Assembly: GCA_023485925.1 (NCBI GenBank)
Contig: JAMDAJ010000013.1
Span: 1 to 10,235 of the forward strand
DNA from: Patescibacteria group bacterium
GTDB taxonomy: Bacteria > Patescibacteriota > Doudnabacteria > UBA920 > 2-01-FULL-50-11
Direction of reading: 5' to 3'
DNA: 10,235 nt
In this document: in pieces, positions 5,223-10,235 of the stretch
Position numbering within the stretch: position 1 is the first letter of the stretch
How the letters are laid out: the number at the start of each line of letters is the position of its first letter
Program-made: the position numbers and the translations under genes
Notes under the pieces: generated by a model
Databases searched by the model: none
Told to the model about the DNA's origin: nothing
The model's input: the letters and a program-made list of their open reading frames with translations, nothing else

Positions 5223-5250
5223 ATTATGCCTTAACCAAAAAAACTGTCAA
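5223..5250 (-). promoter_or_regulatory. Promoter of the Leu-leader/112 aa unit
   Basis: TTGACA (5245-5250), 16 nt spacer, CATAAT (5223-5228) on the minus strand. Confidence 0.75.
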
Positions 5251-5273
5251 GTTATCAATTACTACGCAATTCA

Positions 5274-5309
5274 GACATATCCAATATACGGTCGTATATT
5301 GGATATGTC
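5274..5309. repeat. Perfect 16 bp palindrome with 4 nt centre
   Basis: GACATATCCAATATAC (5274-5289), GGTC, GTATATTGGATATGTC (5294-5309). It is AT-rich, with no U-run on either side, and lies between the terminator of the LOG-like gene and the promoter at 5223-5250 (23 bp upstream of its -35). It could be an operator or activator site, a site-specific recombination site or a cruciform. Confidence 0.85.
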
Positions 5310-5317
5310 AAGCAAAA

Positions 5318-5343
5318 TAAAAAAAGACCGCTAGGTAGCAGTC
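5318..5343 (-). terminator. Intrinsic terminator of the LOG-like gene
   Basis: Minus-strand GACTGCTA/TAGCGGTC (arms 5336-5343 and 5326-5333; one G-T pair) then T7-A-T. It begins about 13 nt after the stop codon. Confidence 0.75.
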
Positions 5344-5355
5344 CTGTAATTGAAG

Positions 5356-5940
5356 TCAGGCCGCGGCTTCCTCTTTCCGGCCGGTACGGACAAGGAACGC
5401 CCGCGATTCGCGCAGAAAGTCGAGAGCGCCTCCGATCCGTTCGCCCCCAAAACGGCGTATCACCAGGGCCGATTCGGCCGGAAGAGCGGCTGTGAGCAGC
5501 TTACGCGTCCAGTCGACCAGCGCCACGTAGATAGAATCCTTACGGCGGCCGAGCTCGGTGAGCATGTAGAGGAATTCCGGAAGCTGGCCTTCCGCCGGCG
5601 GGAAGAGTACCAGCCCGTCGGTGTCGCACATGGCGCGGACCAAATCGAACCGGTCCTGGACAACGCCCCAGAGGCGCGTCGGAGTGTCGAGGTCCGGGCG
5701 CGGATATTCCTGCTGCAGCTTGTGCAGCACCGTGGTCTGCTCACCCATCTCGGCGTGGCAATAGCACTTGCCGGCGTTGCGGGCCAGCGTTTCGAACACG
5801 TCGTCGCCAACCCGGATTTTGAGCGGAATGTTTCGCTCTTTGCAGAGAGCGGCCAATGCGTTGGCCGCGACCGGCGACCTTCCGCACCTCATACCTCCGC
5901 GCACAGTGACGCGGAAAGGCACCGTGATTTCGTAACTCAT
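5356..5940 (-). CDS. Diverged LOG-like (lysine decarboxylase fold) Rossmann protein under an Ile leader attenuator
   Basis: A 194 aa protein. The order of elements recalls the LOG family (PF03641, cytokinin-riboside monophosphate hydrolases and nucleotide-binding relatives). It has an N-terminal strand and turn V-T-V-R-G-G-M-R-C-G-R-S-P-V (about 11-24). A helix follows, with a second strand near I-K-I-R-V-G-D. Later comes D-G-L-V-L-F-P-P-A-E-G-Q-L-P-E-F (about 108-123), in the place of the family's D-x-x-x-x-L-P-G-G-x-G-T-x-x-E. The glycines and Thr of that phosphate-binding loop are altered, while one Gly and the final Glu remain. It may therefore bind a different ligand or be non-catalytic. 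The assignment rests on motif resemblance by eye. The ATG at 5938-5940 has AGGGGG 4 nt upstream. That ribosome site follows directly after a leader terminator, so expression needs readthrough. Confidence 0.6.
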   Translation of the reverse strand: MSYEITVPFRVTVRGGMRCGRSPVAANALAALCKERNIPLKIRVGDDVFETLARNAGKCYCHAEMGEQTTVLHKLQQEYPRPDLDTPTRLWGVVQDRFDLVRAMCDTDGLVLFPPAEGQLPEFLYMLTELGRRKDSIYVALVDWTRKLLTAALPAESALVIRRFGGERIGGALDFLRESRAFLVRTGRKEEAAA

Positions 5941-5950
5941 AGTTCCCCCT

Positions 5951-5983
5951 AAAACAAAACTCCCGCGCCTAGATAGCGCGGGG
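5951..5983 (-). terminator. Leader terminator (attenuator) of the LOG-like gene
   Basis: Minus strand CCCGCGC (5976-5982), loop TATCTAG, GCGCGGG (5962-5968), A, then GTTTTGTTTT. The ribosome site and ATG follow within 11 nt, leaving no room for another promoter. The 5' arm is also complementary to GCGCGGG in the leader ORF (6023-6029). Confidence 0.8.
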
Positions 5984-6009
5984 CTGGTGTTGATGTGCTA
6001 ACTAGAAAC

Positions 6010-6099
6010 TCAACGCCGTTGTCCCGCGCGCGCTCCAATGATAATAATGGCGATTTCGTTCGCCACGATTCTCTTTGGATTGGTGCGGGATAGCGTCAT
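6010..6099 (-). CDS. Leader peptide with Ile run, 29 codons
   Basis: The ATG at 6097-6099 is preceded by AAGGA about 7 nt upstream. The peptide begins M-T-L-S-R, contains I-A-I-I-I-I-G-A (residues 16-23; five Ile in six codons at 6037-6054) and ends G-Q-R-R, with TGA at 6010-6012. The GCGCGGG segment that can sequester the 5' arm of the terminator starts about 7 nt after the Ile run and ends 10 nt before the stop. Ribosomes stalled on Ile codons would leave it free to form the antiterminator, while ribosomes reaching the stop would cover it. The layout recalls ilv-type leader peptides, although the downstream gene is not a recognised branched-chain amino-acid gene. Confidence 0.7.
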   Translation of the reverse strand: MTLSRTNPKRIVANEIAIIIIGARAGQRR

Positions 6100-6118
6100 A
6101 GAAAAATTCCTTAAAAAT

Positions 6119-6146
6119 ATTATACACGAGTGAAAATCGCTGTCAA
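6119..6146 (-). promoter_or_regulatory. Consensus promoter of the Ile-leader/LOG-like unit
   Basis: Minus strand TTGACA (6141-6146), 16 nt, TATAAT (6119-6124): both hexamers are perfect. The start site would be near 6112. Confidence 0.9.
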
Positions 6147-6218
6147 CTCGGTATTTTTAACCGACACAAGTCCCCTGCCTCTCCCTACCCTCCGCGATGT
6201 CGGGGATGGTGTGAATCG

Positions 6219-6248
6219 AAAAAAAAGAACCGAGAGAAATCTCGGTTC
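6219..6248 (-). terminator. Intrinsic terminator of the zinc-ribbon (63 aa) unit
   Basis: Minus strand GAACCGAGA (6240-6248), loop TTTC, TCTCGGTTC (6227-6235), then T8. Confidence 0.92.
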
Positions 6249-6267
6249 GGGAACGAAGCGACTACGC

Positions 6268-6459
6268 CTAATAATGGCGAATGATTGGGAGGAGCAGGGG
6301 GTTGAGACACACCTGGCACACCAACCCGCCAGTTGCGGGGTCCTTCACGGTTCCGTTGGAATCGCGACAGACTTGGCAGTAGTAGGCCTGTGGCGGCTGA
6401 CGCACGTCGTCGACGACAACGGCTACGCCGTCCTCCTGTTTCGTTGCGACGTTTTCCAT
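6268..6459 (-). CDS. Small zinc-ribbon protein, 63 aa
   Basis: Two C-x-x-C knuckles, C28-Q-V-C31 and C48-Q-V-C51, are separated by 16 residues. They form a four-cysteine zinc ribbon that fills most of the protein, preceded by an acidic N-terminal arm. The start chosen is the ATG at 6457-6459, 4 nt after the stop of the 73 aa gene, so translation is probably coupled; longer in-frame starts would run through the upstream gene. It may bind nucleic acid or a protein partner; nothing identifies which. A strong terminator follows. The knuckle spacing is close to that of the frameshifted gene at 869-1246 (x16 against x14), but the rest of the sequences do not look related. Confidence 0.7.
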   Translation of the reverse strand: MENVATKQEDGVAVVVDDVRQPPQAYYCQVCRDSNGTVKDPATGGLVCQVCLNPLLLPIIRHY

Positions 6460-6463
6460 GGCG

Positions 6464-6685
6464 TCACCATTCCTCGCCCTCGCCGTAGAACGGGCGTTCG
6501 CCGGGCCAGTAGGGCGTGTCTCCCTCGCCGACAGCATTGCTGATTTCCGCGGTGCGTTGGGCCGCGGAAAAAGGAACAGATGTAGACGGTTCGACGACCG
6601 GCGGGCGGACGGCGGCATCCCGGCTCCGTCGATTGCTCGGATTGTGGCAAACCCACTCGGGTCCGCCCTGTGCGGTATCGGTCAT
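6464..6685 (-). CDS. Unknown 73 aa protein, first gene of the third attenuated unit
   Basis: I do not recognise it. The ATG at 6683-6685 has an excellent Shine-Dalgarno (AAGGAGG, 5 nt spacing), the main reason to accept this frame. The sequence is polar and low in order: E-W-V-C-H-N-P near the start, a Pro/Ser-rich middle and an acidic, aromatic end P-F-Y-G-E-G-E-E-W. There is no membrane segment or known motif. The stop codon lies 4 nt before the zinc-ribbon gene, so the two are likely translated together and may interact. The ribosome site begins a few nt after the U-run of a leader terminator. Confidence 0.6.
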   Translation of the reverse strand: MTDTAQGGPEWVCHNPSNRRSRDAAVRPPVVEPSTSVPFSAAQRTAEISNAVGEGDTPYWPGERPFYGEGEEW

Positions 6686-6700
6686 TTCTGCCTCCTTGCT

Positions 6701-6729
6701 AAAAACCCCGCGCTTTTGGCACGGGGTTT
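6701..6729 (-). terminator. Leader terminator (attenuator) of the 73 aa/zinc-ribbon unit
   Basis: Minus strand AAACCCCGTGC (6719-6729), loop CAAAA, GCGCGGGG (6706-6713) running into TTTTT; one G-T pair. CCCCGTGCC (6718-6726) can also pair over 9 nt (one wobble) with GGCATGGGG in the leader ORF (6768-6776). The Shine-Dalgarno of the 73 aa gene starts 5 nt after the U-run. Confidence 0.8.
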
Positions 6730-6752
6730 GTTGTGTTGTGGTTTGCGCGTTA

Positions 6753-6854
6753 TCAGTTTGCCCTGTTCCCCATGCCTATTTTGGCGTCCCAAAGAATTCC
6801 AACCAAGTTGGAATCAGTGTCCACCTTAATAGTCTGGAAAACAAAGCGTATCAT
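6753..6854 (-). CDS. Possible leader peptide, 33 codons
   Basis: The ATG at 6852-6854 lies about 27 nt after the -10 box, with only a weak ribosome site. It stops with TGA at 6753-6755, 12 nt beyond the antiterminator segment, matching the geometry of the two other leaders. The region before that segment encodes L-V-G-I-L-W-D-A-K-I, with hydrophobic residues and a single Trp but no repeated codon, so the sensed signal is not obvious. It does not share the M-T start or R-R end of the other two leaders. A hairpin ATTCCAAC/GTTGGAAT lies within it. Confidence 0.4.
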   Translation of the reverse strand: MIRFVFQTIKVDTDSNLVGILWDAKIGMGNRAN

Positions 6855-6875
6855 TGCGGAACTTTAATCAAATTT

Positions 6876-6904
6876 AGTTTAGAACTGTGATAAAAAAATG
6901 TCAA
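6876..6904 (-). promoter_or_regulatory. Promoter of the 73 aa/zinc-ribbon unit
   Basis: Minus strand TTGACA, 17 nt, TAAACT, about 30 nt upstream of the possible leader ORF. Confidence 0.75.
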
Positions 6905-6917
6905 ATTCCTTTTCCAC

Positions 6918-6934
6918 AAAAAATGCGCGACGCA
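6918..6934 (-). terminator. Weak terminator after ParB
   Basis: TGCG-TCG-CGCA (6924-6934) followed by T6 on the minus strand. The stem is only 4 bp. Confidence 0.35.
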
Positions 6935-6936
6935 AC

Positions 6937-8004
6937 TTAAGGATTCGCGCCCGGCCGCGGCGCACCCCCGTTCTCTTCCAAATGCAAGGACAGACGCTTG
7001 ATAATTTCCGCCAGCTCTTCCTGAGAGTAAAACTCGATCATGATCTTGCCGGTCTCCCCGGTCTTCTGTAACCGCACCTTGGTGCCCAAGCTCTCCCGCA
7101 AAGTGTCCTCGATCTGCTTGATCTGCGGGTCGTTGAGTTTTCCGCGCGGAGTTTGCCGAATGTATGGCTTAACGGGGAGATTTTTTATCTCCCGCACCCG
7201 GTTTTCCGCGTCCCGCACGGTGGCGTTTTCCGCCACGATCCACTCGTACACCTCAAGTTGCCTGGCCAGATCGTTCTCTAAGGATAAGAGTGCGCGGGCG
7301 TGACCTTCGGAAATCTGCCCTTCTATGACAGCGCGCTGGATCTGCGCCGGTAAATTCAAAAGTCGAAGCACGTTGGCCACAGCTGGCCGGGACTTGCCAA
7401 CTTTCTTGGCGATCTGCTCCTGCGTCAAATGAAATTCTTCCGACAACCGGTGGTAAGCGCGGGCTTCTTCAATGGCGTTTAGGTCCTCGCGCTGCAGGTT
7501 TTCGATCAAAGCCAGTTCCAGCTTCACGCGGTCGGAAATTTCGCCGCGGACAATTGCCGGCACGGTTTTGAGTCCGGCGAGTAAAGAAGCGCGATAGCGC
7601 CGCTCGCCCACCAAAATCTCGTAGCCGGAAGAACTCTTGGTCAGAACCAGCGGCTGAATCACGCCCTGGAACTTGATACTTTCAGCCAGTTCCCCCAACT
7701 TCACCGGATCGAAAAATTTCCGCGGCTGGTAAGGGTTGGCCGAGATCTGGTCGATGGGAATTTCCTGCACCGCGCCGTTTGTGGAGCCGGGGTGCGAATC
7801 GACTTCCGGGTCGGTCATCACGAAATGCGAGGCAATAGGCGAAACTTTCTGCTCCGGCTGGCTGGCGGATTGCGGATGTGAATCGACTTGAGAATTCGCC
7901 GGAGATGACTGCAGATGCGGTGCGCTGGCGTCAAAATCACCTAACTGGGATATCGGCTTCACCACCGCCCCGGAATCATCGTGAATTCGATTTTGGTCTT
8001 CCAT
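6937..8004 (-). CDS. parB: ParB chromosome-partitioning protein
   Basis: A 355 aa protein. Residues about 81-172 form the ParB N-terminal CTPase domain, with N-P-Y-Q-P-R (90-95), G-E-R-R-Y-R-A-S (133-140, CTP-binding) and E-N-L-Q-R-E (168-173). A helix-turn-helix (about 194-216, T-Q-E-Q-I-A-K-K-V-G-K-S) would bind parS. Residues about 300-342 form the C-terminal dimerisation and DNA-compaction domain. ParB loads at parS near the origin, slides as a CTP clamp and works with ParA in segregation. The first 80 residues are a disordered, Ser/Pro/Gln-rich extension in which V-D-S-H-P occurs twice (40-44 and 68-72). That is longer than usual before the core; no MinD-type ParA-binding helix is obvious. 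No parA is in the window. A promoter lies at 8031-8058, between ParB and tRNA-Leu. Confidence 0.95.
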   Translation of the reverse strand: MEDQNRIHDDSGAVVKPISQLGDFDASAPHLQSSPANSQVDSHPQSASQPEQKVSPIASHFVMTDPEVDSHPGSTNGAVQEIPIDQISANPYQPRKFFDPVKLGELAESIKFQGVIQPLVLTKSSSGYEILVGERRYRASLLAGLKTVPAIVRGEISDRVKLELALIENLQREDLNAIEEARAYHRLSEEFHLTQEQIAKKVGKSRPAVANVLRLLNLPAQIQRAVIEGQISEGHARALLSLENDLARQLEVYEWIVAENATVRDAENRVREIKNLPVKPYIRQTPRGKLNDPQIKQIEDTLRESLGTKVRLQKTGETGKIMIEFYSQEELAEIIKRLSLHLEENGGAPRPGANP

Positions 8005-8030
8005 CTTTTCAGGTCTTAATTGGCCATATA

Positions 8031-8058
8031 ATCATACCACACCGCGAAAAATCAGCAA
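8031..8058 (-). promoter_or_regulatory. Promoter of parB
   Basis: Minus strand TTGCTG (8053-8058), 16 nt, TATGAT (8031-8036). Confidence 0.55.
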
Positions 8059-8078
8059 GACAGGCAACTTTCAAAAAA

Positions 8079-8162
8079 TGCCGCGGGAGGGAGTCGAACC
8101 CTCATGACCTTGCGATCGCTGGATTTTGAGTCCAGTGCGTCTGCCAGTTCCGCCACCGCGGC
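8079..8162 (-). tRNA. tRNA-Leu(CAA)
   Basis: An 84 nt class II tRNA. The acceptor is GCCGCGG/CCGCGGC with A73. The anticodon stem CTGGA/TCCAG carries loop CTCAAAA, so the anticodon is CAA. It has a long variable arm and T-arm GAGGG-TTCGACT-CCCTC. CCA is not encoded. It decodes UUG. Confidence 0.95.
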
Positions 8163-8216
8163 GCGCATTTTTTTATCACAGAAAATATACCAGATATTTC
8201 CTTTCCCGACAATCCG

Positions 8217-8225
8217 TGGTAAACT
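8217..8225 (+). promoter_or_regulatory. Extended -10 promoter of rlmH
   Basis: TGG-TAAACT, 27 nt before the ATG; the -35 (TTTCCT-like) is poor. Confidence 0.4.
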
Positions 8226-8251
8226 GCTGTGTGCTATTCAACGCAAGATCT

Positions 8252-8719
8252 ATGTTCAAAATCACGATAATCACCTTAGGAAAACTCAAAGGGCCGGCCT
8301 TTCGCGAGCTCGAATCGGAATACCTAAAACGGCTGCCGCCCATGGCCAAGGTCAATTTTGTCGAACTGCCCGAAGAGTCCTACCGCCCCGGACAGGAAGA
8401 CAAAGCGCGGAAGAAAGAAGCGGCCCGCATCCTCAAACAAATTTCGCCGGAACAATTCGTGGTCGCTTTGGATGAGAAAGGCAAAAGCGTTTCAAGCCAG
8501 CTTTTCGCCATGAAATTCGCCGGCCACCGCGCCTCCGGGCAGGAAATCGTTTTCGTGATCGGCTCCGGCATCGGTTTGGACGAAAAAATCAAACACCGGG
8601 CCAACTGGCTGTTCTCGCTTTCGCCCTTGACCTTCACCCACAACTTCGCCCGCGTTTTGATCGAGGAACAAATCTACCGGGCGCTAACGATACTTACCGA
8701 AAAAAAATATCACAAATGA
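8252..8719 (+). CDS. rlmH: 23S rRNA pseudouridine1915 N3-methyltransferase RlmH
   Basis: A 155 aa protein, the normal length for RlmH (SPOUT fold), which methylates N3 of pseudouridine 1915 in helix 69 of 23S rRNA using SAM, acting on the assembled 70S ribosome. The start M-F-K-I-T-I-I matches the family N-terminus; a longer frame upstream runs into the tRNA. The SAM-binding knot has F-V-I-G-S-G-I-G-L (about 109-117), where F-V-I-G-G-A-D-G is usual, followed by S-L-S-P-L-T-F-T-H-N-F-A-R-V-L-x-x-E-Q-I-Y-R-A and the C-terminal K-Y-H-K, in the place of the conserved YHR/YHK. The TGA stop exactly after this motif shows that TGA is used as a stop codon here. The upstream ribosome site is weak. Confidence 0.95.
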   Translation: MFKITIITLGKLKGPAFRELESEYLKRLPPMAKVNFVELPEESYRPGQEDKARKKEAARILKQISPEQFVVALDEKGKSVSSQLFAMKFAGHRASGQEIVFVIGSGIGLDEKIKHRANWLFSLSPLTFTHNFARVLIEEQIYRALTILTEKKYHK

Positions 8720-8791
8720 AAAACCACTGAGAAATGATGGATTCTCAAGGAAATCACAAATTTCTCCCCGATGTTTTTTTAAAAATTGAAG

Positions 8792-10000
8792 CTACAAATT
8801 TTCCCAGTAAATCCCCTCTGACAAACGATCTTGATCAAGAGGCACCGGCTGACCCTTCCCTGAAATACTCATAATGTACCACTTCAAATCTGCTGTTTTT
8901 AGGAACTGAAACTTTCCGTCCGGCGTAAAATTCGAAAAATAAAATCCTTTAACAGGCTCATACAAGACGACCTCGCCACTATCTAAATCCAAAATATCAA
9001 GCTCGGAAAAATCCTTCTCCGGCCTCATGTTGAAAGATAACTCGGCCTTGCCGTCGTTCAATACCCGCGGCCAAGCGTTCATGCCCGGTCCAAAATCTTT
9101 AATTAACTGATCACTACCATTGTCTAAATCGTATCTTCTCAATGCGTTGCTTTCAAAATAATAATAGGTCCTCCCGCCCCACGCTATAAAATCCGCGTTT
9201 TTTTGAATGAACTTATCATTTTTAAGGTCATAAACCATGACGTCCCGCGACCAACCGCCGGTGTTTCGAAGTGAGACCGCGTCAAATTGCTGATTAAGGG
9301 TGTAGAGATATCGATAATTTTCCCTATGAACCTTCTTCGGAATCTCAAAAACCAACTGTTCTTTGCCAAAGAGCGGTTTTTTGTACAGTTTATTATCCGT
9401 TAAATAAATCAGCGTACTGTTGTCAAACCAGGAAACTTCACTATAGCCGCCTCGATCTGAGTTGATATTTACTCTTGAAAATCCCCCCTTGCCCACGTCG
9501 ATCACGATATACTCACCCCCTCCTTCATTCACATATTCTTTTGAGATCGTAGCCAATATTAACTTATTATCCGGCGACCAACTCACGAACTGAAGATCTA
9601 ATAGCGGCTCAGTTAATCTTCGAATTTTCTTTCCATAGGCGTCGGCTAGCCACAGCTCAAAAGTGTGGTTTTTGTTCACCTGCTCCAGCCATTCATAATG
9701 GTCTTGGATGCTCTCAGTGTCGTTGTTTAACTCATAAGAATGCACTAAAATAACTGATTTTAAATCAGAAAATTGCCGAGGCTCGGCAATCAACTGACTG
9801 CTCGAATCTTGCTCCGCTTGTTGAACGCCAGAGCCTTGCCTTCCAAAAAAATCTCTGCCGCCGATGAGTCTATTTACAGAATACACACCGGCGATAAAGA
9901 CAATAAAAAAAATAATCAGCCCGATTAAAAAAATTTTTGCGGCTGTTTTTCGTTTTTGAGCCGCCTTAGACGCGCCCAGATCGGATTCGCTGGTGAGCAT
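8792..10000 (-). CDS. Membrane-anchored beta-propeller-like protein of unknown function
   Basis: A 402 aa protein. A short basic cytoplasmic tail (K-R-K at about 16-18) is followed by one transmembrane helix (about 22-42); by the positive-inside rule the remainder is extracellular. Residues about 55-80 are a Gln/Ser-rich linker. The rest shows repeated beta strands with propeller-type turns, such as F-V-S-W-S-P-D-N-K-L-I-L-A (about 138-150), Y-S-E-V-S-W-F-D-N-S-T-L-I-Y and F-T-P-D-G-K-F near the end. These are like the W/F-S-P-D-G-K turns of TolB/WD40 proteins. It probably binds a ligand or a protein at the cell surface. It starts 9 nt after the clp stop without a clear ribosome site, so it may be co-transcribed with clp. 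Its codons are AT-richer than those of its neighbours. Confidence 0.7.
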   Translation of the reverse strand: MLTSESDLGASKAAQKRKTAAKIFLIGLIIFFIVFIAGVYSVNRLIGGRDFFGRQGSGVQQAEQDSSSQLIAEPRQFSDLKSVILVHSYELNNDTESIQDHYEWLEQVNKNHTFELWLADAYGKKIRRLTEPLLDLQFVSWSPDNKLILATISKEYVNEGGGEYIVIDVGKGGFSRVNINSDRGGYSEVSWFDNSTLIYLTDNKLYKKPLFGKEQLVFEIPKKVHRENYRYLYTLNQQFDAVSLRNTGGWSRDVMVYDLKNDKFIQKNADFIAWGGRTYYYFESNALRRYDLDNGSDQLIKDFGPGMNAWPRVLNDGKAELSFNMRPEKDFSELDILDLDSGEVVLYEPVKGFYFSNFTPDGKFQFLKTADLKWYIMSISGKGQPVPLDQDRLSEGIYWENL

Positions 10001-10009
10001 ATATAAAAA

Positions 10010-10235
10010 TTACTTATACTCTGACAAATCTTCCGGCTTGATCTCCATTCTGTCGCCGCGCTTGATCTCGCCCGAAAGCAACTTTTTGGCCACTAAATTT
10101 TCCAAACGGTCTTGAATAACGCGCCGCAACGGCCGCGCGCCGAATTCCGGGTCATATCCCAACTCGGCGATTTTTTTAACGACTGCCGGCGCAACCACCA
10201 GCTCCACGTCCTTCTCTTTTAGCCGCCGGTTCAGA
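10010..10235 (-). CDS. ClpB/ClpC-type AAA+ unfoldase, C-terminal end (cut by window edge)
   Basis: About 75 residues are visible; the frame is open through the right edge. Y-D-P-E-F-G-A-R-P-L-R-R-V-I-Q is the sensor-2 region of the second AAA+ module (G-A-R-P-L contains the sensor-2 arginine), followed by the helical D2 small domain and a short Lys/Asp-rich end. In this family the module hydrolyses ATP to thread proteins either into ClpP (ClpA/C) or for disaggregation (ClpB). The piece seen cannot separate ClpB from ClpC, because the IGF/L loop for ClpP docking lies outside the window. TAA stop at 10010. Confidence 0.85.
   Translation of the reverse strand, partial: LNRRLKEKDVELVVAPAVVKKIAELGYDPEFGARPLRRVIQDRLENLVAKKLLSGEIKRGDRMEIKPEDLSEYK

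Noticed and set aside
5350..5952. 200 aa plus-strand ORF
   Set aside because: A shadow of the LOG-like gene on the other strand; the minus frame has Shine-Dalgarno, promoter and terminators.
5938..5983. The leader terminators as ends of independent small genes or sRNAs
   Set aside because: Main-gene ribosome sites follow the U-runs within a few nt in two of the three units, leaving no space for a separate promoter; the attenuator reading explains all three.
9978..9985. AGATCGGA, start of the Illumina adapter, in the propeller protein gene
   Set aside because: Only 8 nt match and the reading frame around it is normal; expected by chance.
1..10235. CRISPR array, IS element, rRNA or transposase
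   Set aside because: No regularly spaced repeats, transposase frames or rRNA-like stretches were seen.

Overview
The window looks like a piece of a Candidate Phyla Radiation (Patescibacteria, probably Parcubacteria-like) chromosome. The reasons are compact, mostly short genes packed on the minus strand, tRNAs without an encoded CCA, a short RRM protein with a glycine-rich tail, and a GC-rich palindrome of the type that translates as 'ACRQAG' in many CPR hypothetical proteins. That last point is recalled knowledge and was not searched. The genetic code appears standard: RlmH ends with TGA exactly where the family normally ends, after YHK.

Layout on the minus strand, from the right edge leftwards. 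First comes the C-terminal end of a Clp AAA+ unfoldase (10010 to the edge), then a membrane-anchored beta-propeller-like protein (8792-10000). RlmH (8252-8719) is on the plus strand. Next are tRNA-Leu(CAA) and ParB. Positions 6900-4600 hold three consecutive transcription units of unknown function: 73 aa plus a 63 aa zinc ribbon, a 194 aa LOG-like protein, and a 112 aa protein. Then comes a tRNA-Pro(GGG) locus with odd repeats. The RRM protein is on the plus strand with a long structured leader. On the minus strand again follow a SAM methyltransferase broken by an in-frame TGA, two Nudix hydrolases, a C-rich repeat block, a DUF4406/deoxyribosyltransferase-like protein, a frameshifted zinc-ribbon gene, and the N-terminal part of an FAD/NAD(P) oxidoreductase.

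The most interesting signal is at 4994-6900. Each of the three unknown units starts with a near-consensus sigma70 promoter, followed by a 29-33 codon ORF, then an intrinsic terminator, then the main gene. In all three, a segment near the end of the short ORF is complementary to the 5' arm of the terminator stem, with 10-12 nt between that segment and the short ORF's stop codon. This is the geometry of ribosome-controlled transcription attenuation. The leader peptides carry a Leu-rich run (unit of the 112 aa protein) and an Ile run (unit of the LOG-like protein). The genes controlled are not recognisable amino-acid biosynthesis genes, so this may be an undescribed translation-sensing regulon.

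Data quality is a second theme. A perfect 20 nt match to the Illumina TruSeq adapter lies inside the 3' end of a Nudix gene. The methyltransferase has an in-frame stop, and a zinc-ribbon gene needs two frame corrections. Some of these 'broken' genes may be assembly artefacts rather than biology.
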